Origin: Tetrapyrgos nigripes
Lineage: Eukaryota; Basidiomycota; Agaricomycetes; Agaricales; Campanellaceae
Assembly (NCBI GenBank): GCA_013368315.1
Contig: JAACJM010000244.1
Span: forward strand, 62,001 to 126,000
Reading direction: 5' to 3'
DNA: 64,000 nt
Below the pieces are notes generated by a model. That model saw only the letters and a program-made list of their open reading frames with translations, had not been told where the DNA came from and searched no databases. The translations under genes and the position numbers were made by a program. Shown here piece by piece: positions 46,621 to 58,301 of the stretch (the stretch's first letter is position 1; every line of letters begins with the position of its first letter).

Positions 46621-46903
46621 TATTGTTTATTGTATAATTTCGTTGCCAGCTTGATTTATAAATCATCGAGTATTTTGGGTATTTATGATAATAGCCATTT
46701 ATTTAATGCTTTCTTTCATTTTTGGGTGCGCAGGATGACAGCGCATAAGCTAGGCGAGGTAGGCGAAGCCGCCGTGGCTCAGCTTGACGCCTGCCTGGTT
46801 CATACCACCTTCCTGAATATACCCCGGTAGGATTTGTAAATCGCTGTATGGACTGGCCAGTATGATTTATAAATCAACTACATCAACGGGTGGGGTATTC
46901 AGG

Positions 46904-49850
46904 AAAATCCTTGGAGATACAACCAAGTTTTTATCTGTACAAGATGCTGGACTTGGAAATTGAAACCAGGTGATGTAATCCTCTCCAACTACTTGTACAT
47001 AACAGTCACCCGTGACCCTGATACAGAGGAGGCTGTTGTCAAGCTCATAGGCCCCTTTTTCCTCAAAGAATATGGCATACCTTCTCCTTTTGTGCTCGAA
47101 CCATCTTTCTGATTCAAAGGGGCAAAAGAGAAGGCCCTAAGAGATTGTAGAAATAGTATATGACAAGTCAACAAATGCAGTCTGCAGATCCAGCTCTTCC
47201 CTGTGCAAACCTTCCACACACTTATTTGCCCAGATCTAAACAAGACATGCATTTCATCGCAGACGATGAAGACAATCCTTGGAAATTCTGCAACGATCTA
47301 CCATGTCTCAACAGATACAACAAACAGAAACTCCCCTCCAATGTTTCCCTTAACCCGCCACTCAAAGTCATAACCAATAATCAGGAACTAGAAATTCGAA
47401 AAGCACATCCTGTTATTGACTCAGAAACTGAACAAGACCAGGGAATGTCTACCCCAATGAACATTCACTTGAATCCAGAACCCTCTTCTCTCATACCACC
47501 TGATCCATCCTCTGTATCAAATCCACCTTCTAATAATCCATCAACGCCTCCCTGTGACCCTCCTTCTGATCTATCAGAACCAAGTGATCCTTCTTCTCCC
47601 ATAACTCCATCCACCAAAGGACCATCCATAGCCCCTCGTTGTCCAGCCCCTACTCTATCTCCCTCACCATCAGATCCAGATGACCCAGCAATGTCAGACA
47701 TGGCTCCTAACAATTCTAACAGTACTTCCAAATGAGGGAGGAAACCTGATGCCTTTAACAGAGAACGCGATGAGGCAAAGAGATGGCTAGCCTCATTTAA
47801 CAACTACCTATGCCAGAACAAGGCTAGGTATGCAACGGAGGACTCTAAGGTATCCCTATTCCTTTCATTCTTCATGGGAGAAAAAGGAGGAGATTGGGCA
47901 ACCCAACAAATTACAGAACAAAAAGAAGATGAGGAGGACATGAAAGTCAAACCAGATGAGAGGCAATGGACAATGTTGAAAGAGATCCAAGATAGGTTTA
48001 AATGGGATTTCAAGGCACTTGCTTCTGATGAGGTTGCAAAGACAAAGATCAAGAATGCTAGGATGAAGGGAACAGACATCAGTAGCTATAACAGTATCTT
48101 TGACATGCATGGGGAAGAATCAGACTTCAGAGAAATGGCCCTGTTAGCTTATTACAAAGGAGGTCTCCCAGAGAAGCTTCGAAAAGCAGTGGGAATGACT
48201 TGGCTGAAGTGGAAGGACTTCGACGAGTATAGGGAAAGGACAATGGATTTCCATTTGGAATGGATAAACGAGAGAGAGGGAAGGACAATCAAGGCCATTT
48301 TCTATGCCAAGAACAAATACAGGTCCTTCTCAAGGAAGGATGGTAGTGAGTGTAAATGCACTCATGGGACCAGGTGCTAACTGGTCCTTCACTCCTTTAC
48401 CTAAACTGAGACCCAAAGAAAGGGACCAACTCCAAAAGATAGGGGCATGTTTCATGTGCAGACAACCTGGACACATGAGCAACGAATGCCCGACATTCCT
48501 GAACAATACCCCTCATACCCCATTTCCTTGTTCTGTTCAAACAGCCGACACTACGGTTTCAACATTGTCATTGTCATCATCACCTGTAACAGTAGCTCAA
48601 ACATAATTGTCATCTCGCAACGTTATTATGGACATTTCTGATATGGTTGATAAGGTTAAGGGTTTGGAAGGAGAAGAGAAGGAACAGGCAGCTGTATATT
48701 TGAAGGACATTATGTCAAAGTTGGATTTTTGAAACACTCCTCTGCTACGTCATCAGAAGGAATTGTACAGTATACTGGACAATTTTTGAACAATCGATAT
48801 AGTGTGTTATACCCCTCTAGTGAGCATACCTTCCCTTCAGAACTAAGAATGTCAGCAGTCACTTGTAACTGACAGGTACCTTCAATAATACTCAAAACTG
48901 AACTTATCAGCAAAATTACCAGCAGAAAAATCGACACAGACACTCTAATAGACAGTGGTGTGGAAGGCATAATCATCAATAGCTGTTTTGCATGAGAAAA
49001 CTGATTAACCCCTCTTCCTATCAAAAATCCATTTTCTGTACAAAACGTTGATGGCTCTGAAAATACTATGGGATGGGTACGCCATTACACCACCCAGAAA
49101 CTCCAGATCTATTTCCAGGATAGTAAATCATATCATGAAGAAATGGCCGAATTCTATGTTACAGACATTGGAGATCATGATATAATTCTCAGCACTGACT
49201 GGCTGGAGGAACACAACCGAGAAATAGATCGGTCACTTTCTAGGATGGATATGGTCAGATGTCCTGAAATGTGCACCCTGAATCAACTCTGTGTCCTCAA
49301 TCTACATAATAGACCTATGACTTCCAAACCAAGGATAGTAGACCCACGAGTTAATCACAAGGATTATCAAGTAACATGGTCAGAACCAATCGGACAGTTT
49401 AAACCAATTATACAATTGAAGGTTGTGGGCCAACGTTGCTGAATCCCCATACGGTCATTCCACTATTCTTCAGATTCTACAGCCATTTTTACTGAAGAAG
49501 ACTTCGGCTGAGATGAGATTCCAAACCAATGGGAAAAGGAGGTGTTAGAAAAGTTGTTTGGAAAAGAGGAGCAAAAACTGACATCAGATTTAGAAATACC
49601 CATCTGTGCAGGATTTACTAAGGCTCAAGAACTTGCAGAAGCGGCCCAAAGGACAAAAGAAGAGATACCACTTACAGATAAGATTCCATCCCAATATCAT
49701 CAGTGCTTATCAGTTTTTGACAAACAGACCTCAGAAGGATTACTGAAACGTGGAGAATGGGACCATGCTATCAAATTGAAACTGGACTTTATACCTATGA
49801 CTTCTAAGGTCTCACTCCTACATTCCTATCTACATATCTAGAAGGGAAGT
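46904..49850 (+). pseudogene. Ty3/gypsy gag and protease region, decayed
   Basis: Plus-strand polyprotein pieces: a proline/serine-rich N-terminal part (47160-47735), TGA at 47733-47735, then in phase GRKPDAFNRERDEAKRWLAS and the gag core to about 48340, a frame change, a zinc knuckle CFMCRQPGHMSNEC near 48450, and an aspartic protease motif TLIDSGVEGIII near 48943, followed by another TGA at 48993-48995. A segment HDIILSTDWLEEHN and then WDHAIKLKLDFIP leads toward the reverse transcriptase, but sequence ends near 49850 before the RT core. The left flank of this gene is separated from its 5' region by the KDZ element. Confidence 0.85.
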
Positions 49851-49973
49851 GGTTTTCACGGAATTTTAGCGACGCGAGTCGTGACTAGCCAGATCTAAAA
49901 GCCAAGCCAAGCCATTTACATAAGGAGCTGTTTGGAGCTGTTTGGAGCCAGCCATAGTCGAACCGTTACAACA
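49851..49973. other. Junction between gypsy remnant and broken P450
   Basis: A short junction with a tandem GGAGCTGTTT doublet near 49925-49945 and AAGCCAAGCC repeats. It marks where the right arm of the inverted duplication was cut. Confidence 0.45.
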
Positions 49974-49974
49974 A

Positions 49975-52613
49975 TAGATAGCCACGGAAAGCAAGTGACG
50001 CTACCTCTGCAGCTCCTTTGATCTCGTCACGAATTTTCTGCTGCACTTCAGGGTGTTGTGCTAGCATAAGTATATGGTGTGACAATGCACCCATCGTAAT
50101 CTCTTGTCCTCCCAAGGTCAATACACTAAATGGTAGACGGTGGATATAGTTCAGACCTTAAATTGTCGGGTATGTGCTCACCTCATAGAAGAAATCACCA
50201 ATTGATCCATAAACTTTTCGCTTTCGGGAAGGCTTGCATTGGTTTTGACTTGAATCAAAACTCAGTATCAAGAACCTTTCAGAAGAGGAGGGAAGACACA
50301 TACAGCTCAAGGAGGTCATGTCTTTAACATCCTCATCAAGCACTCCTTTTTCGAAAGCTCACTTCTTGTCGTTGTTTATATCATGGTCAATCGAGTGCAT
50401 TGTATCTATAAGATATTTGAACTAGTGACCAATCAGTTCAAGCGCTTTCAGTCCAAATGCAGCAACAAAACACTCCATACCTTTGGTGCAGACGGCCAAG
50501 GAAGATAGTCTACAGCATTGTACAATGCCTTACGCAGCCATACTGGTCTCATATTCTGCCAACTCTCAAAAAACGGAAGAACGAAGAAAAGTCTGGTCAT
50601 GGTCACTGGGAAAAAGGGCATGAATTGCAGAGTGAAAAACAATGTATTCTGCGCTGTCTTTCTCAAAAGATCTGAAAGAATACCTGAGACCTCCACCTCC
50701 GATGAATTCAAGTGTTGAGTGAGAAAGGAATTGGATAATGTTTATATTGGTTGAGCCCTCACTCACAGCTGTGTCGATGCTGTAACCTGTTCATGAACTG
50801 TAGCGCTCTAAATCAGTTTCATGATATGGAAAGTTGAAAAAATTGCCTGTACCTGATCTGCTATTTCATAGAATACCGGGAGTAGCTTGGAGATGTTGGC
50901 TGATGTTACTGCTGGATCGATAATGCACCATAGGTTCTTGTGCTCTTTCCCTGTAGATACCTGAGTCTCAGCAACTAGTACAGCTTAAAAGTCCAAACCC
51001 CTTCGCACCTGACACGGAAACAGTGGATACGTTGGTCCCTCTATGTATTACCCTGAAGATTCTGCAGGACACAAAAGGATTAACCCGAGGACCTTCAATC
51101 AATAAAGGTGATGAAATGACTCGCCCTCGCAACTCATCAAGCTCGTCAAAGTTCTTCTGCTCATGAATCAGAATGGTTTGAAGAGCTTTCGGATCAGTGA
51201 CAAAAAGACCATCATCCTGTATGAAGTTTCTCGGTGAATCGCACCGTTGAAGGCGGAACCTTCTACCTGGATGGCATTCATCAGTAAAATTGAAGATGTG
51301 TGATGTGCGTTCCCAGACCCTGAATATACCCGAATATAACAAGTCAGGGCTGTATTCCACAACCCCCGAGTGCATTCCTGGAACGCTGAATTATACATTC
51401 ATTATACCATCAGTCCTCTCAGATTATACTCCTCAAATAGACTCAATTATACCACAGCATGCTCAGAAATGCTGCCTTTGAGGCAATATACTCTTCATTG
51501 GGACACACACATATGTAAAAGAGCGAGAGAAAAACATATATTGCATGGAAGCTCTCTATGTAGGTACAATGTGCATATAACTATGCTTGTATATAGCATA
51601 ATAGAACATTAGTGGTGAGTGACAACCAGCTAACCCCCAAAGCTCGTTGTCCTACAGTCTCCAGCTCCTCCATATAGCTATGCTGAGACACCTACATAAA
51701 AGCCAGAATTTAGCAACGGATAGTGTGGAGAAGCATGATACACACCAAGCAAGAAAGCATACACATCATCACTCAAATCTCCTGGAAAGAACGGCATAAG
51801 AGTCATTAGCTAGCGAAAGTTGTGAAAGAAAAGACTGAACATACCTGTGGGCTTCCAACCTGCCACGTCACGCGTCAACACTGAAACGAAACCTGGTAGT
51901 ACACAGTGAGCACATGTAAGGAGTGTCAAAGAAAGAATGTATAATTACCTGTAAGTTATATTGGGTGCCGCCAGCCCAGGGAGAGACGCGGAAAAGGGGA
52001 GGGAAAAGGGAGGGCATACAGACGATGGAGGAGGGGAGTAGAAGAAAGTTGAAGGTGAAGGGACTCCGACGTGTGATTTGTTTAAGTCCCATCAAGGGTT
52101 ACCGAGGGTTTGATGGTGGCTTTTAGCTATATAGTTTCCATTGCCGGTGTCCGGCCCCAAGCCGACATTGATTTTGAGTGTGTATAACCCTGTATAACCG
52201 AAATACCACGTGTATATTCGGAGGTAGGACTCGGTTTGTATGCCAGGGTATTTCAGACATACCAATACACCGGATATACCGAATATAGATCTTTAGTTTT
52301 ACTGATGTTCCCCCGCAGGCGAACTACGTGTCCGTAATTCTCCGTCATATGCGCGTGCCAATGGAACCCATCGGGATTGTTCACGTCAAGCCGGTAACCT
52401 ATGCCAGTATTTTGAGATTAGCACGCAAGGCATGGTAAATACAGAGGAGTAGGAAATACCAAGAATAGAAGTTTACGGAGGTCCGTTGATACCGTTATAC
52501 GGAGACCGTCTCAGAGCTCGTCTGAGAACGGCGAAAGACGCCCATGCCAGCGTCGCAAGGGCAACAAGTGTAAACGCCGAGCTGTTAACGAGTTCTAGAG
52601 ACGCCATTGTCAT
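49975..52613 (-). pseudogene. Broken second copy of the cluster P450
   Basis: On the minus strand from ATG 52613 this matches the P450 at 4760, including the N-terminal anchor, STLEFIGGGGL, and GGQEITMGAL in helix I. It ends after EIKGAAE near 49990, so ExxR and the heme-binding cysteine are gone. The copy is also split by a 1,029-bp insertion between LRG and the next exon, and has a TGA at 50359-50361 where the left copy has CGA. It cannot encode a working P450. Confidence 0.95.
51279..52307. mobile_element. TIR element of unknown family (1,029 bp)
   Basis: The left end begins CATCAGTAAAATTGAAGAT and the reverse complement of the right end begins CATCAGTAAAACTAAAGAT. The empty site is known from the other P450 copy: the insertion duplicates TT (51277-51278 and 52308-52309). 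On the minus strand the interior has three canonical GT...AG intron-like blocks (for example between about 51790 and 51960), so it may carry a spliced gene fragment, but no product was recognised. Superfamily is not assigned; two-base duplications suggest a Tc1/mariner-like mechanism, but TT rather than TA is unusual. Confidence 0.8.
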
Positions 52614-53135
52614 CTCAACAAAAAGGGTTGGGGAAGTATATGTATATCAGGCTGGCGGGTAAGAGAGTCTCACTCTTCACTCGGGGCACTTTGAAGTGGC
52701 AAATGACGAGTTAATCCGGAGTATCTACTCACTGCAGTCGAGGCCGATGATCCTGGGACCAGATATTTTTCTTGATCGAGCAATATCTATTCGGGACCGT
52801 ATATAATTTTGATGGCTATGAAGACACGAGTACTAGTTATAATGGGTTTTATGCCCAAGTCCCTTTATACCCTTTGGGCATAAACACGATAGGTTATTCC
52901 TTTCAAGAGGAGCACGGTCACTCGATGTTAATATTGGCCACTCTGGCTAGAAGTCAGTAGTATCACTCGGGAATATGAGATCGTCTGGGTGCTCGGAAAT
53001 TTGAATCCGCCATGACGAAAAGATCCATTGCGTCCCGATCTTTGTCCCACCAACTTTGGATGAATTTGCTACCCAGCTAGATATAAGGACTCCATAAGGC
53101 CTCACTACTAGCTATAGTTCCACACCTATACCGCG
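52614..53135. promoter_or_regulatory. Divergent promoter of broken P450 and terpene synthase
   Basis: About 520 bp shared with the left arm (4113-4759). It must include the promoter of the intact terpene synthase. The left copy of this spacer probably still drives the intact P450, which would keep synthase and P450 under similar control although they are now 46 kb apart. No specific motif was identified. Confidence 0.5.
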
Positions 53136-54303
53136 ATGGCAGCCTCACCGGAAACCTTCACTCTCCCCGATCTCCTCGAAAATTGGCCTTTCGATCACAC
53201 TCCCAACCCTCACGACGAAATAGTGCGGGAGAGCGCCGAATGGACGGAATCATACAAAGCATTCAACGAGAAAGCCCAAGAAGCCTTTAACCGCTGCAAC
53301 TTTGGCTACTTTGCGTCTCTGGCCTATGCTCGTGCTAAAGGAGGACACTACCGGGTCGCATGCGACTTGATGAACCTCTTCTTCGTCTTTGACGAGCTCA
53401 GTGATGAAGCCACTGGAGAAGAAGCAGCTCGGCAAGCTGCTGATATTATGAACGCACTAAGGTGAGTATATACTCTTCTTTCACCGATTCAAGACCTTAT
53501 TTGAGCGGTTTCATTTTCATTAGACACCCAGAGGTCATCCCGCCAGAAGGAGACAGTATTTTGGGTGCCATGACGAGAGAGTAAGTACGATTCTCCTCTG
53601 TCGTAGTTTCAGGACCTAACTTACTGCAACAGCTTCTGGAGAAGGACTCTTGAGTGCTCTAGCAAATCCTCCGCAGAACGTTTCATCCGAAACTTTGACG
53701 AATACACGGATGCCGTCAGGCAGCAGGCGGTAGAGCGCGAGGCAGGTTACCATCGCAACCTTCAAGAGTACTACGCTCTTCGTCGGGGTACTATTGGGGT
53801 CAGACCATCATTCGACTACTTCCTCCTTCCAGACGACATCCCCGACGAAGCTCTGGAACATCCACAGATCGAGAAGCTTGCTATCGCCTCGATTGATATG
53901 ACTATCTTGGCAAACGTAAGTAGCTCGTAGTCAACACCGTGATGGCATGTACTGATATCTTTTCTAGGACATCTACTCTTACAACAAAGAGCAGGCTGCT
54001 GGAGATGATCTTCATAACATCGTCTCGGTCATCATGAAAGAGAAAAATTACACCGTCCAGCAAGCCATGGATCATGTAGGTAGCATATACGTCGGCATTC
54101 GGGATGACTTTTTGGAAAATTACAAGAATCTGCCAGTATACGATGAGCCAGTGAACAGCTTGGTTCGTGAGTACTGCTGGGGAACGGGCCAATGGGTTAC
54201 AACAAACATCAAGTGGAGTTTCAAGGGTGAACGTTACTTTGGAAAGGAAGGTCTGGAGATTATGAAGCACCGTAGGGTAGTCTTGCGCCAAAAGGAGGCG
54301 TAG
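53136..54303 (+). CDS. Sesquiterpene synthase (class I terpene cyclase)
   Basis: Four exons, about 335 residues, start MAASPETFTLPDLLENWPF. The aspartate-rich metal-binding motif is FVFDELSD near residue 88, and the NSE/DTE motif is NDIYSYNKE directly after the third intron, followed by QAAGDDLHNIV. A GVRPSFDYF segment precedes it and a C-terminal RY pair (KGERYFG) is present. These are the features of fungal class I synthases that ionise farnesyl diphosphate with three magnesium ions. The pattern is similar to basidiomycete protoilludene-type synthases, but product cannot be predicted. Introns are canonical and no break was seen. A truncated second copy is at 4054-4112. It is soluble, cytosolic, and likely supplies the substrate for the P450s of the window. 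Confidence 0.95.
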
Positions 54304-56949
54304 GTTGCCAGTATTTATAGCCTGGAACAGAGTCCAATAGACGTATAGTAACCAGTAGCTAGGCTCCTAAAGTCTGCGCGGAATTTGATTCGCTGCCCAA
54401 TGTTTTTCATTGTCATTCAAATTCTAAGTAGCGCCCAAACATCCGGCCAACGGTGTGCAAATGACACAGAAACTCATCTCCAGTTGACCCACTTCAGCAT
54501 ATAAGAGAAAAGAATTTATACTCCCCATTCAAATCAACGCCTTCCTTAAGCAGTCCCTAACTGAAGGCGAGACTAGAATTGGTGTGTCTGCCTTCAGTGA
54601 TAGCTCTGACATCATGGTAGCAGCCAAAGTGTTCTTGTTGGTCCCAGCATAAGACGTTGGAGTAGTCTGGGGCTGCTCCAGAGAGGAATGCCTAGAGGAA
54701 CATGCTGACATAGGTCTGACTACCAACGACACGAGGAAACCGTATGTGTACTATGTAGGAACTCCGCTCTAGACTCTGCCTAAGGCTGAACCCATAGGAG
54801 GAGGGATGCCAATCCCTACTCGGAGCTCCAACGTTCCGAGCCTTGGGTGAGTGCTGGCAGTGATGCACCAAAACGGGTGGAAGGTTGCTTCAATCTGCAG
54901 CCATGTACTGCACGTCAGCGAGGCTAATGAGACGGATATATGATTGGGGTACCTTGGTCCTCGTCGAAATACAACCAACAGTTTTCACAAGTTGAAGAGA
55001 CGGATGAGAGTACAGAACCAGAAGACTTGAGTAAAAACTTGAGTGCTTTGAGATGGAGATGTGTTAGCAAAGTACCCTTTGGGAGCATACGAGTCTATGC
55101 TGGAAACAAATGACAGAAATTTGAACTTACTTGCCATCATTTGCAGGACTAAACGCATATCCTCACTTTCCGATTACACCGTGAAAATCTCTGTCATAAA
55201 GGACCCGCATGAAGCTTCCCGAACCCGCATTGTGTCAATTCCTTCGACTGAATTCGTAGCGTACGCTGGCGGTAGTAACACGAGTGTGCGTTCTGGATGA
55301 TAGGCCAAAGGCGTCATCGTGCGCGTTACGGTATCAATGGAGGTGTCCAGTTCCAAGGCCAATGTTGCAGAGTGCCACGTATAGAGTCGACAAAGTTGGC
55401 AACGGCACATGGAATAGGTAGGTTGGGGAGCAATGGACAAGTAGTACCGCTGGAGGAACGAATGATAAGGCATAATACGAAAGAGCTTTAAACACAATAC
55501 GGACTGCAATGTAACGTCAACGACAACATAAGAATGAAGATAGAGAAAGAGATACCTTGCTCGGGCTTTCAACGAGTTAAGACGGGATTTGCATGGCAGG
55601 AATGCGGCAAGTTCATGAGAGACGAGCAAGTCCACGTCTGAAAGCTTCCTGAGGTTTGAGGTGGATGAAGACAAGGCTCAGTCGTCTGCCCCAATAGAGA
55701 CAGCAGGCCGGCGTCATGAAGACTTAACCTATGTAGCCTTGAAAAGGATGTCAGTTGTACGCGTCATCAACTAAACAGGCTGGCCGCTCACCGATGTCCA
55801 TCTTATATCTGCCCAGCGTGAGTTGTGTTTGGATCAGGAACGCGGAGTACGTCGTTGGTTGGATGCATTGGGCCATTACTGATAATTTTTGGGCCTATTA
55901 GCTAGAGCAATGAAGAAGTTGCAAAGAAGCTGTGAACCAAATGTTTTGGGTCGGAAAGAGACGGAACTCACCATAGCTATTACCAGCCTCAATAAACAGC
56001 ACCAATGCGCGTTCTTATTCACCATTTATCCACCATATTCCAAAGCGGCCAGTCCAGTGCCCGACGGGTAGCGATTCGGAGGAGTGAGTCCAAGGCGATT
56101 GACGAGGAAATATGCATTACATTTGCGGGGAGTTTTAGGTGCGTCGTCTTGGATATCACGTCAAACAGCGCAGAGGATAGCGTCAATGAAGTCTTTGAAC
56201 ATTTGGTGATGATGAGAAGATGAAAGACGGTCCTGATGCTGGAGAGTTGCACTGGAGAGCGTGAGGACCAAGGTGCAGTTTGTTTGTCCCATCATCCTCT
56301 TCCGTCTCAAATCCAGCTGCGGCTCAGGCAAACGTTACGAAGAAACCAACTTATATCTTGAATTAGTCAAGTGAACCACAAATGTTGTCTGGGTGGTTAT
56401 TCAACACTTCTTACATACCTAAACCCTTGTCACTCAGGCTGACGAGCCATTTTTCAGCTTCAGTGATGTCAGGTTTTCGGCTGTCCAGTTCAATTTCCAC
56501 AAACCAAAGCCTGAATGCTGTAGACAGCTCCATACTGACGTAACTATCAACTCGGTGCATTTGATGGTCCTGCGTGTACATCTCCCGTGTCTCCCGCGAC
56601 TTCAATCCCGGTACATTAGGAATCTGACTAAGATACTAGGAATGACAGAACCACTGAAGAAGCAGCGGATAGTATGATGACGCGCACAAACAAGACGAGT
56701 AATTCCGATTCCCGTCCCTAGGAATTGACTCAGGCAAATAGGAGGGCGGTTAATGACCGAGAAAGAGGGGTAACAAATGTGTCTGCATCATCTACAGGTG
56801 GTCTCAGTGAGCGAGGAAGCATCCTCTTTCTCCGAGTCTGGCTGCCGTCGTTTCATCGTAAAAAACCCAAAGAACGACATGTTTCTTATCCCCTTTTAAC
56901 GGATACACCTTCTCACTCAATCCTTGCCCACTATTCTGCTTCTGCCTCC
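54304..56949. other. Long stretch without a confident gene, likely decayed
   Basis: Several protein-like fragments appear, mostly on the minus strand, but none is complete: near 54540-54720, 55174-55674 (an exon-like part ending ARAR before an intron-like block) and 56411-56605 (FRLWFVEIELDSRKPDITEA). None could be assigned to a family. The pattern suggests pseudogenes between the synthase and the broken reductase. Confidence 0.4.
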
Positions 56950-58301
56950 CGATGCCCCTCCCTCCAAGCTCGGTATCTACCGCGCTCTTTCCCCAAGCCG
57001 GTGTTCGTGTTTCTCCTCTTGCCTTGGGGGCGCTAGTGTCGGATCGGCGACTCTGGATGGAATCTGTATGGGGCGAGATGGATGAGGAGAAATCTTACAA
57101 GTTACTCGACAAATTCTATGAATTGTAACTTCATGATACTCAAATAGTATGTCTTTTATCTCAAAGCCGTTCACTTTGTTACCAACTAGATTTTTCAATG
57201 ATAGCCAAGAGGAGACCTCTGAAAAGATCATCGGAAAATGGGCGGAAGAGAAAGGAATCCGGGATCAGCTCTTCATCGCTACCAAGGTGTGCACAGTCGT
57301 GATTTCTCTTTCCAAGCTCTCAAACTCATCGAAATTCGAAATCAGTACTCCTCTGGCTACAAAAAGAACGATCCCAACGTCAAGCAGAAAGTCCAATTCG
57401 TTGGTAACAACGCCAAATCGCTTCATGTTTCCGTCGAGGCTTCCTTGAAAAAGCTCCGAACTACATACATCGATCTTCTCTACGTCCACTGGTGGGACTG
57501 GGACTGCTCCGTTTCCGAGGTCATGGACGCACTCCACAACGTCGTTCAACAGGGCAAGGTTATCTACTTGGTGCGATCGATTTAAATGATTCATCCAACC
57601 GTCAAAAGTTCATTCTATCTTCGGATATCAGGGTATCTCTGACACCCCAGCTTGGATCGTCTCAGAAGCTAACACCTATGCTCGCTTGATGGGAAAGACT
57701 CCCTTCGTCGTCTACCAAGGCGCTTGGAACGTCATGGACAGAACTTTCGAGCGGGAAATCATCCCAATGGCCAGAGCACAAGGTCTTGCTCTCTCACCCT
57801 GGAACGCTTTGGCAGGAGGAAAATTCCGCACTGAAGCAGAGGAAAAAGCTCACGCTGAAGCTAGAGCTAGAGGCGATGGGAGACAGTTCCCTGGTGGTGC
57901 TGAAATGACCACTCAAGAGATTGCAGTAAGCAAGGCTTTGGAGAAGGTTGCAAAGGAGGCTGGTGCGAAGAGTATTCGTGCTGGTGCGTGTTTTCATTCA
58001 AATTTTCTGCTCTTGCCATCACTGATGTGCACACAACGCAGTCGCCATTGCCTATCTACTCCAAAAGACGACCTACGTCTTCCCCATCCTCGGTGGTCGC
58101 AAACCAGAAAACTGGGAACAAAACATCGAAGCACTTGATATTACTCTGAGCCCTGCTCAGATCAAGGAACTCGAGGCTGTTGTACCAGTGGACCCTGGAT
58201 TCCCGGGAATGTACATTGGTGACGGAACTGATATTAGCATGTTCTTGGGTCTTGAGATTAATACTGTCAGGGTTGCTTATCCTCAGCCCTTGAGGCCTTA
58301 G
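56950..58301 (+). pseudogene. Aldo-keto reductase (aryl-alcohol dehydrogenase-like), 5' broken
   Basis: The 3' two thirds is well preserved: SGYKKNDPNVKQKV, then TTYIDLLYVHWWDWDCSVSE, GISDTPAWIVSEANTYARLM, FVVYQGAWNVMDRTFEREII, and a C-terminus ending at 58301. Introns join in phase (TK/YSSGYKK, VIYL/GISDT). The 5' part is damaged: the family start pattern KLGIYRALSP runs in one frame and AGVRVSPLALG in another, and the segment corresponding to GGNFIDTAN is missing several bases near 57120. The family are NADPH-dependent oxidoreductases with a TIM barrel, and aryl-alcohol members are common in fungal metabolic clusters. Here the gene is probably dead. Confidence 0.85.

Larger units (their letters stand above)
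34754..46892. mobile_element. KDZ (Kyakuja-Dileera-Zisupton) DNA transposon, 12.1 kb, complete
   Basis: The left end reads CACTGCTGTAGTAC... and the reverse complement of the right end CACCCGTTGATGTAG.... Both continue into a shared core containing CATACTGGCCAGTCCATACA and then GATTTACAAATCCTAC. An 11-bp direct repeat GGGTATTCAGG lies immediately outside (34743-34753 and 46893-46903), marking the target duplication. Inside, in order: subterminal tandem repeats, a minus-strand unknown gene (36589-39940), a small coiled-coil gene (40090-40905, minus), a viroplasmin-like gene (41799-42603, plus) and the KDZ transposase (42702-46620, plus). The transposase looks intact; the three accessory genes each carry a premature TGA. 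Confidence 0.9.
49974..53195. repeat. Right arm of the inverted duplication
   Basis: Reverse complement of 4054-6362, extended by a 1,029-bp insertion (51279-52307). Many differences from the left arm are CpG to TpG or CpA: CTACGGCGC versus CTATGGTGC, ACGACGGG versus ACGATGGG, GACGCGGAGG versus GAGGTGGAGG, TCTCGGGC versus TCTCAGGT. The arm also continues into the intact synthase, beyond where the left copy was truncated. Confidence 0.93.

Noticed and set aside
49975..52613. Second functional P450
   Set aside because: It lacks ExxR and the heme cysteine, has a TGA, and is split by a 1,029-bp insertion.
54529..54978. Membrane transporter remnant on the minus strand
   Set aside because: A weak resemblance to major facilitator motifs (SYAGTNKNTLAATMM) is not supported by neighbouring motifs or a consistent frame.
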